Assembly: GCF_018687755.1 (NCBI RefSeq)
Contig: NZ_CP061305.1
Span: 929,099-993,098 of the forward strand
Length of the DNA stretch: 64,000 nt
Source: Polynucleobacter sp. JS-Mosq-20-D10
GTDB taxonomy: Bacteria > Pseudomonadota > Gammaproteobacteria > Burkholderiales > Burkholderiaceae
Reading direction: 5' to 3'
The notes beneath the pieces are model-generated. The model searched no databases, was not told where the DNA came from, and saw only the letters and a program-made list of their open reading frames with translations. Positions 60,357 to 64,000 of the stretch are shown here, piece by piece; position 1 is the stretch's first letter; every line of letters starts with the position of its first letter. Position numbers and translations under genes: made by a program.

Positions 60357-61085
60357 ATGTCATATAACTATCACGGATTGCACTACGAACTTTGTGTTGC
60401 GGAAGTTAACAGATTCATCAAAGACCATCACTCTCTTTTTGATGGAAAATTAAGTAATTTCTATAACTACTCAAGGGTGGTATCGCTTGCCGAGTTTGGT
60501 CGCCTAATAAAAGAGCTTAAGTTGCAAAACCAGCAACATGTTGGGGTTGTATCAGGATCCATGAATGAGCCTGAACTTAAACTAATTGACGCGGAGCAAA
60601 TTAGCCTGCTAAATTTCTCTGAGGATGCTAGTTATGACTTAGATATGCCGTGGAAACTCCAGCCAAGCCGTAATTTTTCCCTAACAATATGTAATCAGGT
60701 TTTTGAACATATCTTTAACCAACATATTGCTCTTGAAAACTTAATCCATCACACAAGGAAAGATGGCCATATTTACATATCAATCCCAACCGTTAACTGC
60801 ATTCATGGAGAGCCATACTTTTATTCGGCTGGATTTCATCCTAGGTTCTTAGAAAGACTTGCCCTAGAACACAACCTAGAGATCCTAAATATTGGCTTTT
60901 GGGGCTCCCATAAGTATCTAATTAATGCAGTTAGTGGCCAGTGGCTGACAAATAATCAGCTTAAAAAAGGTGTTCACAGGCTGAGAGATTTACGCTACCC
61001 AATATCCATTTTTCAAGATGGTCGATTTAGGTCAAAAAATAATAGATACATTACTGATTGTTGGGGGCTTTTTAAAAAGAAGTAA
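60357..61085 (+). CDS. Methyltransferase-like protein, AT-rich, accessory type
   Basis: This 242-residue protein resembles a class I methyltransferase in its second half, with FSLTICNQVFEHIFNQHIALENLIHHTRKDGHIYISIPTVN, the pattern around motif IV and the strand after it. The glycine-rich motif I is not clear (VGVVSGSMNEPELKLIDAE may be its remnant). Codons are more AT-rich than its neighbours, with many aaa/aat/ata, suggesting later arrival. An ATAACC...GGTTAAT palindrome lies 54 bases upstream. tRNA-Asn lies downstream. Substrate unknown; a sugar- or lipid-linked glycan modification is possible. Confidence 0.7.
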   Translation: MSYNYHGLHYELCVAEVNRFIKDHHSLFDGKLSNFYNYSRVVSLAEFGRLIKELKLQNQQHVGVVSGSMNEPELKLIDAEQISLLNFSEDASYDLDMPWKLQPSRNFSLTICNQVFEHIFNQHIALENLIHHTRKDGHIYISIPTVNCIHGEPYFYSAGFHPRFLERLALEHNLEILNIGFWGSHKYLINAVSGQWLTNNQLKKGVHRLRDLRYPISIFQDGRFRSKNNRYITDCWGLFKKK

Positions 61086-61283
61086 TCTTAGTCTTTGCCT
61101 TTTTTTGAAAAACCCTTTTGCAACAAGCTGTAGCTAAAGTTATCAATGAAATGGCGGATGAATACTCCGATGGTGTTTTTATCTTTTACGTTAAGATTTT
61201 AAAAAAGGACTTAATAGCCCCTTTTTCTATCTCTTCTCACGATTCGCTAGCTTGCCTAAAAAGACCCTAGTGCTATCGTCTAT

Positions 61284-61316
61284 AAAGAAAAAGCCCCAAG
61301 ATTTCTCTAGGGGCTT
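61284..61316 (-). terminator. Terminator downstream of tRNA-Asn
   Basis: On the minus strand AAGCCCC (61316-61310) pairs with GGGGCTT (61297-61291) and is followed by TTTCTTT. It ends the tRNA-Asn transcript. Confidence 0.85.
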
Positions 61317-61324
61317 CGCATATT

Positions 61325-61399
61325 TGGCTCCTCGACGTGGGATCGAACCACGGACCAACAGATTAACAGTCTGCTGCTCTACCGCTGAGCTATCGAGGA
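61325..61399 (-). tRNA. tRNA-Asn (anticodon GTT)
   Basis: The 75-base cloverleaf has acceptor TCCTCGA paired with TCGAGGA, discriminator G and encoded CCA. The anticodon arm holds CTGTTAA with GTT (plus-strand 61365-61367), which reads AAC and AAU. D- and T-arms are normal. It is 21 bases from the divergent thiD start. Confidence 0.97.
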
Positions 61400-61420
61400 A
61401 TAAGCCGATATTATAGCAAG

Positions 61421-62320
61421 ATGAAATCATCTACTCCAAGTTCTATGCAGATCCCTAAAGTATTGACCATCGCTGGGTCCGATAGTGGCGGTGGCGCGGG
61501 CATTCAGGCTGACCTCAAAGTGATTACAGTCCTTGGTGGATATGGGATGACGGTCATCACGGCTATTACCGCCCAGAACACTATGGGGGTGAGTCGTATT
61601 CAGGATATTGATCTTGATGTGGTTGAGGCTCAGATTGATGCGGTATTTCTGGATATTGGGGTGGACATTGTCAAGATCGGCATGTTGGCCAGCCCAGAAA
61701 TCGTTCGTACTGTGGCGTCGGCCCTCAAACGTCATGGAGTCAAAAGAATAGTCCTAGATCCTGTGCTAAGAGCTACCTCAGGCGCTAGTCTTGGTGGAGA
61801 CGATACCGCTCAAGCCATGATTAAGGAGTTATTTCCGATAGCAAGCTTAATCACCCCTAATCTAGAAGAAGCGGGCTTGCTCTTGGGTCGTGAGCTCGTC
61901 GGAGTGAAGGACTTCAAGATGGCGGCAGAAGAGTTGCTCGAGATGGGCTCTCAGGCAGTTTTGATCAAGGGAGGACATCTGGATGCTAGCCATACTCAGC
62001 TGACAGATTTTCTGATGTGGCGAACTATTGAAGATGGTCTTGAGGTGGTTCAGTCAAAAGAATTCAAGCACTATCGTGTCAATACGCCTAACACCCATGG
62101 TACTGGCTGCTCACTGTCATCTGCTATTGCTACTTACTTAGCAGACGGTCACGATCTTTCTCATGCTGTTGCTAAGGCAATTGCTTATGTTGAGGCGGGA
62201 CTGGAGAAAGGGCGTTTCTTAAGTATTGGCGAAGGTCCAGGACCGTTATGGCATATGCATGATTTTTATCCGACTGCATTGCCAGAAGAAGAGGATAAGT
62301 ATAAAAAAATGAAGAATTAG
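61421..62320 (+). CDS. thiD: Hydroxymethylpyrimidine/phosphomethylpyrimidine kinase
   Basis: ThiD phosphorylates HMP and HMP-P to HMP-PP for thiamine synthesis. The 299-residue product has VLTIAGSDSGGGAGIQADLKVI, the substrate part VITAITAQNTMGV, and the ATP-binding C-terminal NTHGTGCSLSSAIATYLADG. It is longer than E. coli ThiD by some 30 residues at the C-terminus. An internal ATG at 61445 is also possible. Its end overlaps thiE on the other strand by four bases. Confidence 0.94.
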   Translation: MKSSTPSSMQIPKVLTIAGSDSGGGAGIQADLKVITVLGGYGMTVITAITAQNTMGVSRIQDIDLDVVEAQIDAVFLDIGVDIVKIGMLASPEIVRTVASALKRHGVKRIVLDPVLRATSGASLGGDDTAQAMIKELFPIASLITPNLEEAGLLLGRELVGVKDFKMAAEELLEMGSQAVLIKGGHLDASHTQLTDFLMWRTIEDGLEVVQSKEFKHYRVNTPNTHGTGCSLSSAIATYLADGHDLSHAVAKAIAYVEAGLEKGRFLSIGEGPGPLWHMHDFYPTALPEEEDKYKKMKN

Positions 62321-63243
62321 GTTTTCATGAGTTCTTGCAGTCTCTTGACTGCTGCCTTTGTATCACTCGACCCATTGATTGCCCTGACAACCGCAACTGA
62401 GCCAACGCCGCTTTGCGCTACTGCATGAATACTGCTTTCATCAATGCCACCAATAGCCACTAAAGGATAGTGACTCATCAATTGAGCGTATTTATATAAA
62501 CGCCCTAAGCCTTGAGGAGCGGTGGCCATCTTCTTCAAATTGGTTGCAAAGACTGCACCCATAGCGATATAACTCGGGCAGAAACGATCTGCATAAACCA
62601 TCTCAGCATAGCCGTGGGTACTTAGACCCAAGCGTAGGTCTGCAGATCGAATCGCGTCCAAATCTGCCACCTCTAGATCCTCTTGTCCTAGATGTACACC
62701 GTAGGCATCAGCTTCAATCGCCTCTTGCCAATAATCATTAATAAAAAGTAAAGTCTTGCTGCCTTTAACTGCCTCAACAGATTGCACAATCTGCTTTCGG
62801 ATGAGTCTGCGATCATCTGATTTTAGGCGCAGTTGCACCGTTGGTACTTCAGCCTCAATTGCACGCTTTACCCAATCAGCATCAGGCATTACGGCATATA
62901 AACCCAAGCGCGGAGGACACTCCGGAAAAGCATTGGGATTCATGTTCCGCGTCCAAGGGAGCAAATCAAAATGCTCAGGTCTAGAAGGCCATTTCAGTGG
63001 ATTAAATCCACCGTCTTGGTGAACCATGCGTGACCAAGCCTTGCCTAATACTTTGGCATCACATTCGATAAAGCCCATCTCAATCGATGCAAGTGCGCCC
63101 GCTAATTCGTAATGATCTGTAGCATGTTCGTTATCAATTTTTGGCGGGGGCGATGACATGCTGTACGCTGGGATCGGTAAGCACACATCATCCTTTGCAT
63201 GGGCTGCAACAATTTGATCCGCAAGGTCGCGCACTAAGCTCAT
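62317..63243 (-). CDS. thiE: Thiamine-phosphate synthase with N-terminal extension
   Basis: ThiE joins HMP-PP and thiazole phosphate to thiamine phosphate. The 308-residue product has its ThiE barrel in the C-terminal two-thirds: GLYAVMPDADW, TVQLRLKSDD, FINDYWQEAIEADAYGVHLGQEDL, and IGGIDESSIHAVAQSGVGSVAVVRAI. The first 110 residues are outside the barrel and end in RNMNPNAFPECPPR; this part has no recognised motif. Burkholderiales ThiE proteins often carry such an extension. It follows thiG by 12 bases in the same operon. Confidence 0.9.
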   Translation of the reverse strand: MSLVRDLADQIVAAHAKDDVCLPIPAYSMSSPPPKIDNEHATDHYELAGALASIEMGFIECDAKVLGKAWSRMVHQDGGFNPLKWPSRPEHFDLLPWTRNMNPNAFPECPPRLGLYAVMPDADWVKRAIEAEVPTVQLRLKSDDRRLIRKQIVQSVEAVKGSKTLLFINDYWQEAIEADAYGVHLGQEDLEVADLDAIRSADLRLGLSTHGYAEMVYADRFCPSYIAMGAVFATNLKKMATAPQGLGRLYKYAQLMSHYPLVAIGGIDESSIHAVAQSGVGSVAVVRAINGSSDTKAAVKRLQELMKT

Positions 63244-63255
63244 CTCAATGACGCT

Positions 63256-64000
63256 TTAACTTTGATGCCAAAAAGGCGTGCCAACTAGTGGCGTACTGGC
63301 TTGGGCGGAGTGTTGGGCTTTCATAGCTCCAGAGAGGTAGGCAGTTCGACCAGCATCGACTGACATCGCAAATGCTTTAGCCATCGCCACCGGGTCATCA
63401 GCTAGCGCAACGGCAGTATTGAGTAAAACGCCATCAAAGCCCCACTCCATCACACTGCATGCATGCGAGGGAAGGCCTAAACCAGCATCTATTAGGAGCG
63501 GAACCTTTAAACGGTCACGTAAGAGTTTCAATGCGTAAGGATTTAAAGGGCCCTGACCAGTACCAATCGGAGCAGCCCACGGCATCACCGCTTGGCATCC
63601 AACATCCACTAAGCGTTGACACAAAATCAGATCTTCGGTGCAATAAGGCAAGACCTTGAAACCATCTTTAATTAAAGTTTCTGCTGTAGAAACTAAACGT
63701 AGGGTATCGGGTTGTAAGGTGTAGTCATCGCCGATAAGCTCTAACTTAATCCAGCTAGTTTCAAAAACCTCGCGTGCCATCTGCGCAGTAGCGATCACCT
63801 CTTTAGGGCTGTGACATCCTGCGGTATTTGGTAAAACCGGTACAGCCATTTTCTTCAAGAGGTCCCAAAAACCGGAATGCGCTTCAGTGGTAGAAGTGCC
63901 TTGCCTACGCAGGCTTACTGTAATCATTCCAGGGTTAGATTGCTTCACAGCATTTTCCAAAACCTGTGGGGATGGATAACGCGAGGTCCCTAGTAATAAG
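63256..64000 (-). CDS. thiG: Thiazole synthase, N-terminus outside the window
   Basis: ThiG forms the thiazole ring of thiamine from deoxyxylulose phosphate, dehydroglycine and ThiS thiocarboxylate. The visible 247 residues hold the barrel: LLLGTSRYPSPQVL at the open upstream end, VLPNTAGCHSPKEVI, the lysine KLELIGDDYTLQPDTL, VMPWAAPIGTGQGP and LIDAGLGLPSHACSVMEWGFDGVLLNTAV. The frame runs off the window edge without a stop, so the start is missing; an internal TTG at 63960 is not the start. thiE follows in the same direction. Confidence 0.95.
   Translation of the reverse strand, partial: LLLGTSRYPSPQVLENAVKQSNPGMITVSLRRQGTSTTEAHSGFWDLLKKMAVPVLPNTAGCHSPKEVIATAQMAREVFETSWIKLELIGDDYTLQPDTLRLVSTAETLIKDGFKVLPYCTEDLILCQRLVDVGCQAVMPWAAPIGTGQGPLNPYALKLLRDRLKVPLLIDAGLGLPSHACSVMEWGFDGVLLNTAVALADDPVAMAKAFAMSVDAGRTAYLSGAMKAQHSAQASTPLVGTPFWHQS

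Noticed and set aside
61118..61270. 50-codon open frame starting TTG between the methyltransferase and tRNA-Asn
   Set aside because: It has no ribosome site or recognised motif and sits in low-complexity AT-rich DNA; it could be a gene remnant but cannot be supported.

Overview
The window looks like a chromosome segment of a freshwater betaproteobacterium of the genus Polynucleobacter or a close relative in Burkholderiaceae. The basis is family knowledge plus gene order: thrS-infC-rpmI-rplT-pheS-pheT-ihfA-MerR, sucA-sucB-lpdA-zapE, three Bug/TctC-type solute receptors, a short H-NS-type nucleoid protein, compact spacing and moderate GC. No database search was possible. Nearly all bases are accounted for by genes, three tRNAs and short intergenic signals.

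Layout. 1-5.7 kb holds translation genes: the thrS tail, infC (probably starting on a rare ATC codon), rpmI, rplT, pheS, pheT, then ihfA and a MerR-like gene. 5.7-6.7 kb holds tRNA-Pro(GGG) followed by a 0.9 kb insertion. The insertion is bounded by an exact 23-bp copy of the tRNA 3' end and carries helically phased TGTGGCT repeats at both ends, but has no integrase. Its cargo is a four-cysteine membrane protein and a GIY-YIG protein. This is the strongest candidate for an undescribed small mobile element. 6.7-8.7 kb has a thioesterase, an H-NS-like protein and an unusual HTH plus receiver-like regulator. 8.7-15.4 kb is the 2-oxoglutarate dehydrogenase operon with zapE. 15.4-32.8 kb is mostly housekeeping: RNase AM-like PHP protein, trpS, dapA, bamC, uL16 hydroxylase, slyD, cysE, trmJ, suhB, lpxH, ppiB, cysS, a DNA glycosylase, accA, tilS and lysC.

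32.8-46.5 kb, after tRNA-Ser(GCT), is a catabolic and transport region. One block on the minus strand has two Bug receptors, two short-chain dehydrogenases, a citryl-CoA-lyase-like protein and an acyl-CoA ligase. The divergent block has a branched-chain-type ABC transporter (livKHMGF-like), an M20 peptidase and a convergent amidase. Together they suggest uptake and CoA-dependent or hydrolytic breakdown of organic acids, amides or acylated amino acids; the substrates cannot be read from sequence.

46.5-61.4 kb is mixed. It has a tiny HTH/zinc-knuckle protein with an exported partner, a periplasmic MetX-like hydrolase, a zinc-ribbon Smr protein, the yqjD/E/K-like membrane set, a purine salvage pair (adenine phosphoribosyltransferase and a nucleosidase back to back), a fatty-acid CoA ligase, an outer-membrane MetA-type protein, a U32 tRNA hydroxylation protein, a FAH-family enzyme, a TPP enzyme, a third Bug receptor, two accessory-type genes and tRNA-Asn(GTT). 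The last 2.6 kb is thiamine synthesis: thiD on the plus strand, and thiE (with a long N-terminal extension) and thiG (cut by the window edge) on the minus strand.
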